Source: Castellaniella sp. MT123
GTDB lineage: Bacteria; Pseudomonadota; Gammaproteobacteria; Burkholderiales; Burkholderiaceae_B
Assembly (NCBI RefSeq): GCF_039614765.1
Contig: NZ_CP154879.1
Coordinates: 930,001-994,000, forward strand
Reading direction: 5' to 3'
DNA: 64,000 bases
The position numbers and the translations under genes are program-made. Below the pieces are notes generated by a model. It had not been told where the DNA came from. It saw only the letters and a list, made by a program, of their open reading frames with translations, and did no database searches. Below, one piece after another: positions 1 through 10,441 of this stretch; the stretch's first letter is position 1, and every line of letters begins with the position of its first letter.

Positions 1-468
1 GCCGGAAGCGGCGATAACGCCCGAGGCCAGCCGGCGGTCGTAGCCGTACCGCAGCATGATCGGCAGCGATATCAGCCCCATCGAGATGACCGAGGCGGAC
101 ACGACGCCGGTCGTGGCCGCCAGCAGCGCACCCACAAAAATGACGGCAATCGCCAGGCCGCCGCGCAACGGCCCGAAGAGCCGCCCGATCGTGTCGAGCA
201 GATCCTCGGCCATCCCCGATCGCTCAAGGATCAGACCCATGAAGGTGAAAAACGGCACGGCCAGCAGGCTGTCGTTGCTGACGATACCGAAGATCCGCTG
301 TGGCAATGCCTGGAACAGCAGCGGGCTCATCAGATTCAGATCGACGGCCACCAGGCCGTAGAGCACCCCGGTCGCCGCCAGGGAAAACGCCACTGGAAAC
401 CCCAGCAACAGGAACACGATCAGGTTGAAGAACATGATCGGGGCGAGATTGCCGACGAGAAACTCCAT
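1..468 (-). CDS. dctM: TRAP transporter large permease (DctM family), N-terminal part, cut by window edge
   Basis: The 156 visible residues are the N-terminus of a DctM-type TRAP large membrane subunit, which carries solute across the inner membrane using a cation gradient. The visible part begins MEFLVGNLAPIMFF and has hydrophobic helices alternating with the family-typical stretches FPVAFSLAATG and VPFFTFMG, then a glycine/alanine-rich helix ending near GVVSASVIS. The ATG at 466-468 lies two bases after the stop of the dctQ gene, the usual dctQ-dctM operon order. The substrate-binding DctP protein is not in the window, so the substrate is unknown. The C-terminal two thirds lie outside the window. 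Confidence 0.9.
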   Translation of the reverse strand, partial: MEFLVGNLAPIMFFNLIVFLLLGFPVAFSLAATGVLYGLVAVDLNLMSPLLFQALPQRIFGIVSNDSLLAVPFFTFMGLILERSGMAEDLLDTIGRLFGPLRGGLAIAVIFVGALLAATTGVVSASVISMGLISLPIMLRYGYDRRLASGVIAASG

Positions 469-470
469 GT

Positions 471-1085
471 TCAACGCCCCGGTTTGGATTCAATGGATTG
501 GCCCGCCTGCCGCTGAGCCAGGATGTCTTCGACGAGGGCTTCCTCGTCGCTCTTGCCGCTGGAGACCCGCATGGGATTCGCACACGCCCCCCGCAGAAAA
601 CCGATGCACTTGATCAGATGCGACACCCCCGCCAGGACCAGCAGGGCAAAGCCGACCGGAATCAGCAGCTTGGCCGGCCAGCGGATCAGGCCTTCGGTAT
701 TCGAGGATAGTTCGTGGGTGATGTACGATTCCCAGAAAAACGGGATCGACAGCCACAGAACCAGACAGGCGGCGGGGAACAAAAAGAACAGAAGACCGAA
801 GATCTCGATGAAGATCTGCGTGCGCTCGGGCAGCTTTTGCGACAGCACGTCCACCCGGACATGCTCGTTGCGCAGGAATGTGTAGCCGGCCGCCAGCAGG
901 AAGATGGCGCCAAACAGATACCACTGCAGTTCCAGCCAGGCGTTGGAACTGAGGCTGAACACTTTGCGCATGACTGCATTGCCCGCGCTGATGATGGCGA
1001 CGATCAGCACCAGCCAGGTCACCGCCCGCCCCACCAGGGTATTCAGGGCATCGATCCACCCTGAAAGCTTCAGAAGAATTTTCAT
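471..1085 (-). CDS. dctQ: TRAP transporter small permease (DctQ family)
   Basis: This 204-residue inner-membrane protein has four predicted hydrophobic segments. It carries the DctQ-type core with a tryptophan-rich helix 2 (NAWLELQWYLFGAIFLLAAG), followed by the conserved NEHVRVDV segment. It partners DctM in a tripartite TRAP transporter. I chose the ATG at 1085 (MKILLKLSGWIDAL), although the frame stays open upstream to 1334: upstream residues are proline/arginine-rich and overlap truA antisense-like sequence, and the length from 1085 matches the family (about 160-220). The last 35 residues form an unusually long charged tail. It is likely co-transcribed with dctM. Confidence 0.88.
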   Translation of the reverse strand: MKILLKLSGWIDALNTLVGRAVTWLVLIVAIISAGNAVMRKVFSLSSNAWLELQWYLFGAIFLLAAGYTFLRNEHVRVDVLSQKLPERTQIFIEIFGLLFFLFPAACLVLWLSIPFFWESYITHELSSNTEGLIRWPAKLLIPVGFALLVLAGVSHLIKCIGFLRGACANPMRVSSGKSDEEALVEDILAQRQAGQSIESKPGR

Positions 1086-1152
1086 TGCTCGTCCCAGAGA
1101 CAGGAAACACCGGGACACGAGCCTGTCCCGACCGGTAACAAAACGCTCAATT

Positions 1153-1959
1153 TTATCCGATGATGCCGAGGTGGTGGCGCAAGGCCTCGGCGGGCGGGCG
1201 CAGCGGCAGATCGGGCACTCCCGGGTATTCGACATGGGCCAGATACAGGCCGTCGGGCATGAAGGTTGGCGCCGACAGCCGGCGGTTGCGCCGTGCGAGC
1301 AATTCCGCTGCCCAATCCGGTGGACGGCGCCCACGACCGATCATCAGCAGAGTCCCCATGAGATTGCGCACCATATGATGCAGAAAGGCGTTGGCGCGGA
1401 ACTCGAAAATCAGAAAATCGCCCTGACGCACAATGTCCAGAACCTGCAGCGTGCGCACCGGGCTGGCAGCCTGGCACTCCGCAGAGCGGAACGCGCTGAA
1501 GTCGTGTTCTCCGACGAGCAGCGCCGCCGCATCCCGCATGGCCTGATCATCCAGGCGGTCGTGGACCCAGCCTACCCTTCGATATAGGATGGGCGATCGC
1601 ACGGGTGCGCTGCGCAGTACGTAGAAATAGGTGCGCGCCCGGGCGTCGAACCGGGCATGGAAATCCGGCAGAACCGGCCGCGCCCACTGCACGGCCAAGC
1701 TGGAGGGCAACAGGGCGTTGAGCCCCCGCACCCAGGACTCGTCCCGCCGCACCGCGTCGGTGTCCAGATGCACGACCTGCTGCAGGGCATGAACGCCAGC
1801 ATCGGTGCGCCCGGCGCAGATCGTCGCGACCGTTGGGCTGGCCAGAAACCGCGCCAACGCGGCTTCCAGCGTATCCTGCAGCGTGCGTCCGCCCGGCTGC
1901 GTCTGCCAGCCCAGCCAGCCAGCGCCGTCGTAACAGAGCCCCAATGCCATGCGTGCCAC
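1153..1959 (-). CDS. truA: tRNA pseudouridine(38-40) synthase TruA
   Basis: This 268-residue cytoplasmic enzyme isomerises uridine to pseudouridine at positions 38-40 of the tRNA anticodon arm. The N-terminus [12 protein letters not shown] is followed by WLGWQTQ and the catalytic motif GRTDAGVHA with the nucleophile Asp53. Later motifs [16 protein letters not shown] and [14 protein letters not shown] are also TruA signatures. The start at 1959 is a GTG preceded by GAGGG. An ATG three codons downstream (1950) is the alternative, but the GTG gives the family-typical N-terminus. It follows fimV by 74 bases on the same strand, as in Bordetella-type genomes, but a TRAP transporter rather than trpF comes next. 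Confidence 0.95.
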   Translation of the reverse strand: MARMALGLCYDGAGWLGWQTQPGGRTLQDTLEAALARFLASPTVATICAGRTDAGVHALQQVVHLDTDAVRRDESWVRGLNALLPSSLAVQWARPVLPDFHARFDARARTYFYVLRSAPVRSPILYRRVGWVHDRLDDQAMRDAAALLVGEHDFSAFRSAECQAASPVRTLQVLDIVRQGDFLIFEFRANAFLHHMVRNLMGTLLMIGRGRRPPDWAAELLARRNRRLSAPTFMPDGLYLAHVEYPGVPDLPLRPPAEALRHHLGIIG

Positions 1960-2033
1960 GTCCGGCCCTCAGGACGAAAGGACGCGCGGCGGCATCCGAA
2001 GATGACTGATTCCGGCTGACATCCGCATCCGGG

Positions 2034-3650
2034 TCAGGATTTGGCTGATGGCTGGGCGGCGTCCTGCGCCGGCAGGTCCAGATCGATGTCCTGCAGCTTT
2101 TCACGCACCATCGCCTCGGTTACCCGTGGGGAATCCTCGGAGTCGTCGCGGGTGGTGTTGGCGCGGCGCAGCAGCCAGGCAATGATGAACACGATAACCG
2201 CCAGCAAGGCCGTCATCACGCCCAGAAGATGATCCTGGATCCAGGACGCCCGATGTTCAGCGCGTTTCGACACCTGTTGTTCCAATGCGTCGGCATGCGC
2301 AGGCGCTTCGGGCGTCAGGGCCGATGCCAGATCCGGCGCGGTACGGCCGTTTGCCGCGGCCGCGCCGCCGGCAGCCTGACCGGCCGAAGACGATGCGGTG
2401 GCATTCGCACCGGACGCCCCACCCGGGGCATGGGCGGACGCGGCCGCCGAAGCGGCCCCGGCACCTGCACCCTCGACCGAGGCGCCCGGCTTCGCGGCCG
2501 CCCCCCGAGCCTCGGCTGCCGTCTGCGCATTGGCCTGGGCGGCTGCTTCGTGGCTGGCCTCGGTGATGGCGCTGGCGATCTGATCGATCGAATCGCCGAT
2601 CGCGTGGGCCCCCTTGACGGCGGCATGGCTTGCGGCCTCGCCTTGTGCCTGCAATGCCTTGTTCAGATTCTGGACGTTGTCCTGCAATTGTCCCACCCGT
2701 GCTTCAGTGTCCTTCAGGGCATGGCCCCGGGCAGTCCGCCTATCGGCGGTATCGGTCTTGCCGCCCTGGCTGAGCTGCAGGCGATCGCCCCTGGCCGTGT
2801 TGTCGGCAGCGTGGTCGGGCGCGGATTTCCGGGAAACGGCACCTTTGGAGGTCTCGGCCTGGACGCGTGTGGCACCAGAGGCCAGCCGGCCGCGCAGGCG
2901 ATCGAACGCCGCCGTCTGCATCACGAACTGACGCCGGGCCTCGGCGTCCGAGATCGAGAGCATGTCGGCCACGCCGGGAACGGCCAGCGAAGCCCCTGCG
3001 CGCACGAGGTTGATGTTCTGATGGATGAATGCCTGCGGATTGGCCCGCTGCAGCGCCATCATCAGTTGATAGACCGACACGCCGTCGACCGCGTGACGGC
3101 GGGCGATCGAGAACATGGTGTCTCCCGGTCGTACCGCGATGGAACCGGTCGGAATGCGCCGCGCGCTGGTGTGTGCCGCAGCCGCACCCAGAGCCGGGGC
3201 AGCCGGCCCGGTCCCGGAGGGAGAGGCCGCCGGGGGTTCGGCGCGCACCGGCCCGGGCACAACCAAAGAGACCTGGTAACGCTGTTCGCCAGTGGCGGTA
3301 TGGACGTCGAGCAGCACATCGGCCAGCGTCCCGGAGAACGCCTGCGACGACTGGATGCGCAGCACGCGACGGGCACCCGCCTGGACGTCAGGACCCACCG
3401 CGATGCTCAGGCTGTCGAGCGCAACCGGGGGCGTGAGCCCCGCGCGCGCCCAGTCAGCCGCGGGAGCCGGCCGTGCCGACAGCGTGCGCAGATCGGCGAC
3501 GGTCAGGTCGGAAACCGGCACCAGGATCAGCAGCGGCGCGCCCGGCGCCGAAGCGAGGCGGGCGTGCCCGAAGGTCGCCGCCTGCGCGGACCCGGCCGCC
3601 AGGGCGGCCGCGACAATCAGACCACCGATCAGACGGGTGCCGGAGCCCAT
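2034..3650 (-). CDS. fimV: FimV/TspA-type LysM-domain inner-membrane protein
   Basis: This 538-residue protein has an N-terminal signal sequence (AAALAAGSAQA, cleavage near residue 24) and a FimV N-terminal domain (about 25-135). A LysM-like peptidoglycan-binding motif follows (IAVRPGDTMFSIARRH, about 172-187). After a long Ala/Gly/Ser-rich low-complexity linker comes a transmembrane helix near 478-498 and a short cytoplasmic tail. FimV proteins organise cell-pole assemblies such as pili and chemosensory or secretion systems. The start ATG overlaps the asd stop by one base (TGATG), implying translational coupling. Compared with Pseudomonas FimV it is short and lacks the C-terminal TPR region, as is common in Betaproteobacteria. 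Confidence 0.85.
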   Translation of the reverse strand: MGSGTRLIGGLIVAAALAAGSAQAATFGHARLASAPGAPLLILVPVSDLTVADLRTLSARPAPAADWARAGLTPPVALDSLSIAVGPDVQAGARRVLRIQSSQAFSGTLADVLLDVHTATGEQRYQVSLVVPGPVRAEPPAASPSGTGPAAPALGAAAAHTSARRIPTGSIAVRPGDTMFSIARRHAVDGVSVYQLMMALQRANPQAFIHQNINLVRAGASLAVPGVADMLSISDAEARRQFVMQTAAFDRLRGRLASGATRVQAETSKGAVSRKSAPDHAADNTARGDRLQLSQGGKTDTADRRTARGHALKDTEARVGQLQDNVQNLNKALQAQGEAASHAAVKGAHAIGDSIDQIASAITEASHEAAAQANAQTAAEARGAAAKPGASVEGAGAGAASAAASAHAPGGASGANATASSSAGQAAGGAAAANGRTAPDLASALTPEAPAHADALEQQVSKRAEHRASWIQDHLLGVMTALLAVIVFIIAWLLRRANTTRDDSEDSPRVTEAMVREKLQDIDLDLPAQDAAQPSAKS

Positions 3651-4780
3651 CAGAGCTCACCCAGGGCGATGCGCAGCATCCGGCGCAGGGGTTCCGCCGC
3701 CCCCCACAGCAGCTGATCGCCGACGGTGAAGGCACTGAGATATTCCGGCCCCATGGACATCTTGCGCAGACGCCCGACCGGGATGTCCAGCGTGCCGGTC
3801 ACGGCCACCGGCGTGAGCGCCCGCACGGAGGATTCCTTGTCGTTGGGCACGAAGCGGGCCCACTCGGTGCCGGTGCGCACGGCGTCGTTGATCTCGTCCA
3901 GGGGAATGTCGCGGCGCAGCTTGATGGTCAGTGCCTGGCTATGACAGCGCATGGCGCCGATCCGCACGCACAGGCCGTCCACCGGGACCGGATCGGAACC
4001 GAAACTGGCGCCACGCCCCAGGATCTTGTTGGTTTCCGCCCCACCCTTCCATTCTTCGCGCGACATGCCGTCGCCCAGGTCCTTGTCGATCCAGGGAATC
4101 AGGCTGCCGCCCAGCGGCACGCCGAAGTTTTCGCGCGGCAGTGCGGGATCCTGCTGCGCCTGCAGTACGCCGCGATCGATGTCCAGGATCGCCGAGGCCG
4201 GGTCGGCCAACAGGTCGCCCACGGCCTGGTTGAGGATGCCGAACTGGGTGAGCAGTTCGCGCATGTGGCGCGCACCGCCGCCGGAAGCGGCCTGATAGGT
4301 CATGGAGGTCATCCATTCGACCATGTCGGCCTTGAACAGGCCCGCCAGCCCCATCAGCATGCAGCTGACCGTGCAGTTGCCGCCGATGTAGTCACGCACA
4401 CCGCGCCGCATGGCGGCATCAATGACCGGACGATTGACCGGGTCGAGCACGATGATGGCGTCATCCTTCATGCGCAGCGTGCTGGCGGCATCGATCCACA
4501 GACCTGTCCAGCCTGCGGCGCGCAGCTTCGGATAGACGGCCGAGGTGTAGTCGCCCCCCTGGGCCGTCACGATGATGGGCAGTTTGCGCAGGGCTTCGAT
4601 GTCGTGCGCATCCTGCAGCGGACCCGCCCCCGTTGCCCAGGCTGGCGCGGCCCCACCGGCATTGCTGGTGGAAAAGAACACGGGCTCGAAGAACGCGAAA
4701 TCATTTTCTTCCCGCATGCGCTGCATGAGCACCGAGCCCACCATGCCACGCCAACCAACCAAACCGACTGCCTGCGCCAT
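3650..4780 (-). CDS. asd: Aspartate-semialdehyde dehydrogenase
   Basis: This 376-residue cytoplasmic enzyme makes L-aspartate 4-semialdehyde from aspartyl phosphate with NADPH. The product feeds lysine/diaminopimelate, threonine and methionine synthesis. The N-terminal nucleotide-binding motif is [17 protein letters not shown], and the active-site cysteine is C136 in [10 protein letters not shown]. The downstream motif ASGGGARHM and the C-terminal [11 protein letters not shown] also fit the gamma/betaproteobacterial Asd subtype. It sits between leuB and fimV in the standard Burkholderiales order, overlaps fimV by one base, and is 41 bases downstream of leuB. thrB at 17341 is a later step of the same pathway. 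Confidence 0.97.
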   Translation of the reverse strand: MAQAVGLVGWRGMVGSVLMQRMREENDFAFFEPVFFSTSNAGGAAPAWATGAGPLQDAHDIEALRKLPIIVTAQGGDYTSAVYPKLRAAGWTGLWIDAASTLRMKDDAIIVLDPVNRPVIDAAMRRGVRDYIGGNCTVSCMLMGLAGLFKADMVEWMTSMTYQAASGGGARHMRELLTQFGILNQAVGDLLADPASAILDIDRGVLQAQQDPALPRENFGVPLGGSLIPWIDKDLGDGMSREEWKGGAETNKILGRGASFGSDPVPVDGLCVRIGAMRCHSQALTIKLRRDIPLDEINDAVRTGTEWARFVPNDKESSVRALTPVAVTGTLDIPVGRLRKMSMGPEYLSAFTVGDQLLWGAAEPLRRMLRIALGEL

Positions 4781-4821
4781 AAATCCCTGCCTGAGACAAA
4801 AAAGTGAGAATTTCGAATGCT

Positions 4822-5913
4822 TTATTCTAATGCCTTCAGCACGGCATCGCCCATTCCAGACGTCGAGACACGCGTCATACCGGCCTCGTGGATGTCGGCT
4901 GTACGCAACCCCTGCGCCAGTACGGTCTGCACGGCGGATTCGATACGATCGGCCGCGGCGCCCGCCTCCAGCGAATAACGCAGCATCATGGCCGCCGACA
5001 AAATAGTGGCCAGGGGGTTGGCCACGTTCTGTCCGGCGATGTCCGGTGCCGACCCATGGCTGGGTTCGTACAGGCCCTGACGGCTGGCGTTCAAAGAGGC
5101 CGATGGCAGCATGCCGATGGAACCGGTCAGCATGGCGGCCTCGTCCGACAGGATGTCCCCAAACAGGTTGCCGGTCACCACCACGTCGAAGGCCTTGGGT
5201 GCGCGCACCAGCTGCATGGCGGCATTGTCCACGTACATGTGGGACAGTTCGACCTGGGGATAGTCGCGCGCCACGTCGATCATGATGTCGCGCCAGAACT
5301 GGGAGGTTTCCAGGACGTTGGCCTTGTCCACGCTGCAGAGCTTGCCCTGGCGCTTGGCCGCCGCCTGGAACGCCACGTGGGCGATGCGCCGGACCTCGGT
5401 TTCGGCGTAATGCATGGTGTCATAGCCCTGGCGCTCGCCCGCGAAAGGGCCGTCATCCAGCGTGCGCACGCCACGCGGCTGACCGAAATAGATATCCCCG
5501 GTCAGCTCGCGCACGATCAGGATGTTCAGGCCCGCGACGACTTCCGGCTTCAGGGACGAGGCATTGGCCAGTTCCGGATACAGGATCGCCGGCCGCAGGT
5601 TGGCAAACAGCCCCAGGGCCTTGCGCAGGCCCAATACGGCCTGCTCCGGGCGCAGGGCGCGTTCCAGGTGATCGTATTTCCAGTCGCCCACCGCCCCGAA
5701 CAAAATGGCGTCGGACTGAAGCGCCAGATCCAGCGTGCTTTGCGGCAGGGGATGACCCTGAGCGGCATAGGCCGCGCCGCCCACCGGGGCTTCGGTGAAG
5801 CTCAGGTCCAGGTCCAGCGCGCGCAACACGCGCACGGCCTGTTCCACGATTTCGGGGCCGATGCCGTCGCCCGGCAGCACTGCGATCTTTGCAGTCATCT
5901 TGGAAGGTTCCAT
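4822..5913 (-). CDS. leuB: 3-isopropylmalate dehydrogenase
   Basis: This enzyme oxidatively decarboxylates 3-isopropylmalate to 2-oxoisocaproate with NAD+, the third step of leucine synthesis. Motifs seen are [13 protein letters not shown] at the N-terminus, [14 protein letters not shown], the metal/substrate segment [13 protein letters not shown], and [14 protein letters not shown]. It is 363 residues long from the ATG at 5913, which has a good GGAAGGCAGG ribosome-binding site nine bases upstream. An in-frame ATG at 5898 ([10 protein letters not shown]) matches homologues better but has no clear site. It lies downstream of leuC-leuD with an unusual 155-base gap after leuD in which I see no gene. 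Confidence 0.96.
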   Translation of the reverse strand: MEPSKMTAKIAVLPGDGIGPEIVEQAVRVLRALDLDLSFTEAPVGGAAYAAQGHPLPQSTLDLALQSDAILFGAVGDWKYDHLERALRPEQAVLGLRKALGLFANLRPAILYPELANASSLKPEVVAGLNILIVRELTGDIYFGQPRGVRTLDDGPFAGERQGYDTMHYAETEVRRIAHVAFQAAAKRQGKLCSVDKANVLETSQFWRDIMIDVARDYPQVELSHMYVDNAAMQLVRAPKAFDVVVTGNLFGDILSDEAAMLTGSIGMLPSASLNASRQGLYEPSHGSAPDIAGQNVANPLATILSAAMMLRYSLEAGAAADRIESAVQTVLAQGLRTADIHEAGMTRVSTSGMGDAVLKALE

Positions 5914-6068
5914 TTAGAAGAACCTGCCTTCCGTGCGGCGGGGCCAACCCACCCGTCGGAAGCCAGGTCCGGAGGTTCAGAAAAAAATTGGGGTAACCAC
6001 CGGCACCCCGCTCGAGACGGGCACCGTCGGGTGCCTCGTCAGGAAAAATCCACCAGGGCGCCCCGCCA

Positions 6069-6725
6069 TCAGCGGGTGCCGGGTGCCGCCTTGACCAGCC
6101 AGGGATGCCGCGCCAGACGGGCGGTTTCGAAGTCGCGGATCTGGTCGGCATGCAGCAGGGTCTGGCCGATCTCGTCCAGGCCTTTCAGCAGGGATTCCTT
6201 GCGGTAGGCATCGATCTCGAAGGACCAGGATGCACCGCCGGGCGCTGTCACCCGTTGCTGCGCCAGGTCGACGGTCAGTTGATAACCGGGTGTGGAATCC
6301 ACCGCCTGGAACAGCTGCGCAACGACAGCTTCAGGCAACACGATCGGCAGCAGGCCGTTCTTGAAGCTGTTGTTGAAGAAAATGTCGGCGTAGGACGGCG
6401 CGATCAGGACCCGGAACCCATACTGCTGCAAGGCCCAGGGCGCGTGTTCGCGGCTGGAGCCGCAGCCGAAATTCTCGCGGCACAGCAGGATGGAAGCCCC
6501 CTGATAGCGCGGCTGATTCAGCACGAAGTCCGGATTCAGCGGCCGAGCGCTGTTGTCCATACCCGGCTCGCCGTGGTCCAGGTAGCGCAGTTCGTCAAAC
6601 AGGTTGGGACCGAAGCCCGTGCGCTTGATCGACTTCAGGAACTGTTTCGGGATGATGAGATCGGTATCGACGTTGTCGCGATCCAGCGGGGCCACCAGCC
6701 CCTGATGCGTGGTGAAGGCTTGCAT
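6069..6725 (-). CDS. leuD: 3-isopropylmalate dehydratase small subunit
   Basis: This 218-residue small subunit of the LeuCD isomerase converts 2-isopropylmalate to 3-isopropylmalate. Family motifs are [19 protein letters not shown] near the N-terminus, [21 protein letters not shown] in the middle, and the conserved [13 protein letters not shown]. The length is normal for the bacterial leuD subfamily. It starts nine bases after the leuC stop on the same strand and is clearly co-transcribed with it. Confidence 0.97.
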   Translation of the reverse strand: MQAFTTHQGLVAPLDRDNVDTDLIIPKQFLKSIKRTGFGPNLFDELRYLDHGEPGMDNSARPLNPDFVLNQPRYQGASILLCRENFGCGSSREHAPWALQQYGFRVLIAPSYADIFFNNSFKNGLLPIVLPEAVVAQLFQAVDSTPGYQLTVDLAQQRVTAPGGASWSFEIDAYRKESLLKGLDEIGQTLLHADQIRDFETARLARHPWLVKAAPGTR

Positions 6726-6734
6726 GATGGAATC

Positions 6735-8138
6735 CTATTGGAAAGTGCGCACGTCGACGAAATGGCCGGCGACCGCCGCCGCCGCCGCCATGGCGGGGCT
6801 GACCAGATGGGTACGGCCGCCCTGCCCCTGGCGCCCCTCGAAGTTGCGGTTCGAGGTCGAGGCGCAGCGCTCGCCCGGCTCCAGCCGGTCGGCATTCATG
6901 GCCAGGCACATGGAACAGCCCGGCTCGCGCCATTCGAAGCCGGCATCCAGGAAAATGCGATCTAGGCCTTCCTGTTCGGCCTGCGCCTTCACCAGCCCCG
7001 AACCCGGCACGACCATCGCCAGGCGGACATTGGCCGCCACGCGCCGGCCTTTGGCCACTGCGGCTGCCGCGCGCAGGTCCTCGATGCGGGCGTTGGTGCA
7101 CGAGCCGATGAAGACCTTGTCGATGGCGATGTCGGTCATGGCTGTGCCCGGCTTCAGATCCATGTACTGCAAGGCGCGTTCCATGCCCTTGCGGCGCACG
7201 ACGTCGGATTCCGCAGCCGGATCGGGCACCTGATTGCCCACGGCCGTCACCATTTCGGGCGACGTGCCCCAGCTGACCTGCGGCTGGATCCTGCTCGCGT
7301 CGATCTCGACGACCCGGTCGAACACCGCGCCCGGGTCCGAGTGCAAGGTCCTCCAGTCCGCGACCGCCTGATCCCACAGCGCGCCTTCGGGCGCATAGGG
7401 CCGGCCTTTGAAGTAGTCGATGGTCGTCTGATCCACGGCCACCATGCCGGATCGCGCGCCGGCCTCGATCGCCATGTTGCACATGGTCATGCGACCTTCC
7501 ATGGACAATGCCCGCACGGCGTCACCGCCGAATTCGATCGCGTAGCCGGTGCCACCCGCCGTGCCGATATGGCCGATCACGTACAGGATCAGGTCCTTGG
7601 CGGTACAGCCGAAGGGCAGTTCGCCGTCGACGCGCACCAGCATGTTGCGGCTTTTCTTCATCAGCAGGGTCTGGGTCGCCAGCACGTGCTCGACTTCGGA
7701 TGTGCCGATGCCGAACGCCAGGGCTCCCATGGCGCCGTGGGTGCTGGTGTGCGAATCCCCGCAGACCACCGTCATGCCCGGCAATGTGGCGCCCTGTTCC
7801 GGCCCGATGATGTGCACGATCCCCTGGCGGCGGTCGTTCATGCGGAATTCGGTGATGCCCCAGGTTTCGCAGTTCTTGTCCAGGGTATCGACCTGCAGAC
7901 GCGACACCGGATCCTGGATCCCCTGCGAACGGTCGGTTGTGGGGACATTGTGATCGGCTACCGCCAGATTGGCGGCGATGCGCCAGGGCTTGCGACCGGC
8001 GAGTTCCAGTCCTTCGAAGGCCTGCGGGCTAGTGACTTCATGGACAAGATGACGGTCGATATACAGCAGACAGGTGCCGTCGGGGCCCTGGTGCACCACA
8101 TGGGCATCCCAGAGTTTGTCATACAGGGTTTGGGGCAT
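6735..8138 (-). CDS. leuC: 3-isopropylmalate dehydratase large subunit
   Basis: This 467-residue aconitase-family catalytic subunit binds a [4Fe-4S] cluster. The three cluster cysteines are visible: C347 in the motif [13 protein letters not shown], and C408 and C411 in GCSMCLAMN. The N-terminal [15 protein letters not shown] and [20 protein letters not shown] are subfamily signatures. It is the first gene of the minus-strand leuC-leuD-leuB-asd-fimV-truA run, with a plausible promoter just upstream (8168-8195). Confidence 0.97.
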   Translation of the reverse strand: MPQTLYDKLWDAHVVHQGPDGTCLLYIDRHLVHEVTSPQAFEGLELAGRKPWRIAANLAVADHNVPTTDRSQGIQDPVSRLQVDTLDKNCETWGITEFRMNDRRQGIVHIIGPEQGATLPGMTVVCGDSHTSTHGAMGALAFGIGTSEVEHVLATQTLLMKKSRNMLVRVDGELPFGCTAKDLILYVIGHIGTAGGTGYAIEFGGDAVRALSMEGRMTMCNMAIEAGARSGMVAVDQTTIDYFKGRPYAPEGALWDQAVADWRTLHSDPGAVFDRVVEIDASRIQPQVSWGTSPEMVTAVGNQVPDPAAESDVVRRKGMERALQYMDLKPGTAMTDIAIDKVFIGSCTNARIEDLRAAAAVAKGRRVAANVRLAMVVPGSGLVKAQAEQEGLDRIFLDAGFEWREPGCSMCLAMNADRLEPGERCASTSNRNFEGRQGQGGRTHLVSPAMAAAAAVAGHFVDVRTFQ

Positions 8139-8167
8139 GGTCGTGGCCTCGAAAGTGATTCGAAACC

Positions 8168-8195
8168 ATTATGCCAGTGTGGCGTTCACGGACAA
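8168..8195 (-). promoter_or_regulatory. Candidate sigma-70 promoter for leuC
   Basis: On the minus strand TTGTCC (8195-8190) and CATAAT (8173-8168) are separated by 16 bases. The -10 element ends about 30 bases before the leuC ATG at 8138. The match is fair rather than excellent, and no other good candidate is visible in this 108-base gap. Confidence 0.4.
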
Positions 8196-8246
8196 GGCCA
8201 GCAGTTATCCTAGTATTAGAGGTAACTGGTACCCGTTTGAAGACCG

Positions 8247-9131
8247 TCAATGCTTCTGCTGATACAGGGGTAGCACCCTGGCCGACGCCTGTTCCAGATC
8301 CTGGATCCGGCTGGCCGATGACGGGTGCGTGGACAGGATCTCCGGCTGCCCGCCACCGCCCGCCTGTGCCATCTTCTGCCACAGGGTGATCGCGGCGCGC
8401 GGGTCGTATCCCGCCCGTGCCGCCAGTTCCGCCCCCATGCGGTCGGCCTCGGTTTCATTGGAACGGCTGTTGGGCAGGGTGAACATGACCTCGGACAGGT
8501 TCGATCCCAGGTCCGCCACTGCCTGACTGCCTGTGATGGCTGCCAGAATCGAGATGCCGACACTCGCCCCCATCTGACGGGAAACCTGTTCGCGGGCATG
8601 TTCGCGCAGGGCGTGGGAGATCTCGTGCCCCATCACGGCGGCCAGTTCCGCATCGGTGGGTTTGATCTTGTCCAGCAGACCTGTGTAAACCGCAATCTTG
8701 CCCCCAGGCATGCACCAGGCGTTGACCTCGTCGGACTTCAGGACATGGATTTCCCAGGCCCATTGACGTGCATCGGGACGAAAGACACCGACTTGCCCGA
8801 TCAACCGCCGGGCGATGGTCTGTACCCGCTGTGTCTGCGCGGCCGAGGGATCCAGCGCATTCTGTGCCCGCGCCTGGGTCAGAATCTGTCGATACTGCTT
8901 GGCCGCTTCCTGGTCCAGTTCGGCCTCGGACACCAGGCCGGACATGTATTGGGTGCGATCCACGCCCACCAGCCCCGACTGCGTAGTCTGGACCGGCGCG
9001 CAGGCAGTCAGCAGGATCGCAACCCCCGTCCCCACCATCCAGCGTGCAGTAGCGTGCAACCTGGTGAAGGCATGGCGGTTTTGTCCGGATGCGTCCCGAT
9101 GCGCGGGACTGGCTTTCGAGTACAGAGTCAT
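8247..9131 (-). CDS. M48-family zinc metalloprotease, lipoprotein
   Basis: This 294-residue protein is a probable outer-membrane/periplasmic lipoprotein endopeptidase of the LoiP/YcaL/BepA type, which helps outer-membrane quality control. A hydrophobic segment ends in the lipobox LLTAC with Cys44 as the lipidated residue. The zinc motif HEISH lies at 169-173, and the third ligand is probably the glutamate of NETEADRMG. The n-region from the ATG at 9131 is long (about 31 residues), and the ATG at residue 32 is a possible alternative start. It has no TPR domain, unlike BepA. It stands alone between leuC and aroC on the same strand. Confidence 0.88.
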   Translation of the reverse strand: MTLYSKASPAHRDASGQNRHAFTRLHATARWMVGTGVAILLTACAPVQTTQSGLVGVDRTQYMSGLVSEAELDQEAAKQYRQILTQARAQNALDPSAAQTQRVQTIARRLIGQVGVFRPDARQWAWEIHVLKSDEVNAWCMPGGKIAVYTGLLDKIKPTDAELAAVMGHEISHALREHAREQVSRQMGASVGISILAAITGSQAVADLGSNLSEVMFTLPNSRSNETEADRMGAELAARAGYDPRAAITLWQKMAQAGGGGQPEILSTHPSSASRIQDLEQASARVLPLYQQKH

Positions 9132-9162
9132 GGATGGGGACTCCCGCGAAATGAATCAGGGA

Positions 9163-10221
9163 TCAGCCGCACTGGCCCCGATGGCGCAGCGCATGATCCA
9201 TCAGCACGATGGCCAGCAGCGCCTCGGCGATGGGAGTGGCCCGGATCGCGACACACGGATCATGACGGCCCAGCGTCTGGACCATGACCGGCTCGTTGGC
9301 GCGGTTCACGGAACGGCGTTCGACGCGGATACTGGAGGTCGGTTTGATCGCCAGGGACACGCGTAGCGGCTGCCCGGAGGAAATCCCCCCCAGCACGCCG
9401 CCGGCATGGTTGGCCAGAAAGCCATCCGGGCTCAGTTCGTCGCCATGTTCCGAGCCGCGCATGGCGATGCAATCGAAACCGGAACCGATCGACACGCCCT
9501 TGACAGCGTTCAGGCCCATCATGGCGTGCGCGATGTCGGCATCCAGCCGGTCGTAGATCGGTTCGCCCCACCCGGCGGGCAGGCCTTCGGCCTGGACCTC
9601 GATGCGTGCGCCGATCGAATCGCCATCATGGCGTAGCTGATCCATGAAGGCTTCCAGCTGCGGCACGATGTCGGCGCTGGGTGCGTAGAACGGGTTCTCG
9701 CCGACGTGATCCCAGGATTCGAAGGGAATCGGAATCGGGCCCAGCTGGCTCATGTAGCCACGAATGTTCACCCCATATTCCCGCATCAGCCATTTGCGCG
9801 CCACCGCGCCCGCCGCCACCGTGGGCGCGGTCAGGCGCGCCGACGAACGGCCACCACCGCGCGGATCGCGCACCCCGTACTTTTTCCAGTAGGTGTAGTC
9901 CGCATGCCCCGGGCGGAAGGTGTCGGAGATATTGCTGTAGTCTCTGCTGCGCGCATCGGTGTTACGGATCAGCAGTCCGATCGGCGTGCCGGTCGTCTGG
10001 CCCTCGAAGACGCCCGACAGAATTTCCACCGTGTCCGGCTCGCGGCGCTGGGTGACATGACGGGAAGTCCCGGGACGGCGCCGGTCGAGTTCGACCTGGA
10101 TGTCGGCCTCGGACAGGGGCAGGCCCGGCGGGCAGCCATCGATCACGGCGCCGATGGCCGGCCCATGCGATTCACCAAAATTGGTGACACGAAACGAGGT
10201 ACCCAGAGTATTGCCAGACAT
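9163..10221 (-). CDS. aroC: Chorismate synthase
   Basis: This 352-residue FMN-dependent enzyme makes chorismate from 5-enolpyruvylshikimate-3-phosphate, the last common step of aromatic amino-acid synthesis. I chose the ATG at 10221 because [20 protein letters not shown] is the family N-terminus; an ATG 14 codons upstream (10263) is also in frame. Other signatures are [14 protein letters not shown] (about 105-118), [20 protein letters not shown] and MRGSEHGDE. Neither start has a strong ribosome-binding site. The gene lies 31 bases upstream of the M48 protease gene. Confidence 0.97.
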   Translation of the reverse strand: MSGNTLGTSFRVTNFGESHGPAIGAVIDGCPPGLPLSEADIQVELDRRRPGTSRHVTQRREPDTVEILSGVFEGQTTGTPIGLLIRNTDARSRDYSNISDTFRPGHADYTYWKKYGVRDPRGGGRSSARLTAPTVAAGAVARKWLMREYGVNIRGYMSQLGPIPIPFESWDHVGENPFYAPSADIVPQLEAFMDQLRHDGDSIGARIEVQAEGLPAGWGEPIYDRLDADIAHAMMGLNAVKGVSIGSGFDCIAMRGSEHGDELSPDGFLANHAGGVLGGISSGQPLRVSLAIKPTSSIRVERRSVNRANEPVMVQTLGRHDPCVAIRATPIAEALLAIVLMDHALRHRGQCG

Positions 10222-10441
10222 GGTCGGTTGCGGTGGGGAAAATCGTGAAAGAGAAGTTTTCATTATGGCATGCCGGACACGCAGTCATCTCCCCGCGCCT
10301 CCTTTGCGGGATAACCCCGACTCCCACCGTACCCGGATACACAGCCCATAGTCCCGTTTAACGAACCGCCCCGGTCCCCTGGCCTCGGTCCCCGATCAGG
10401 AACACGCGGACAAGAGATCGCCTTTCACGAGACACACCACC

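Noticed and set aside
1086-1334. N-terminal extension of dctQ to 1334
   Set aside because: The extra residues overlap truA and are not membrane-protein-like. The ATG at 1085 gives a normal DctQ.
2229-3716. A 495-codon plus-strand frame over fimV
   Set aside because: Arginine/glycine-rich shadow of the alanine-rich fimV linker; no homology signals.
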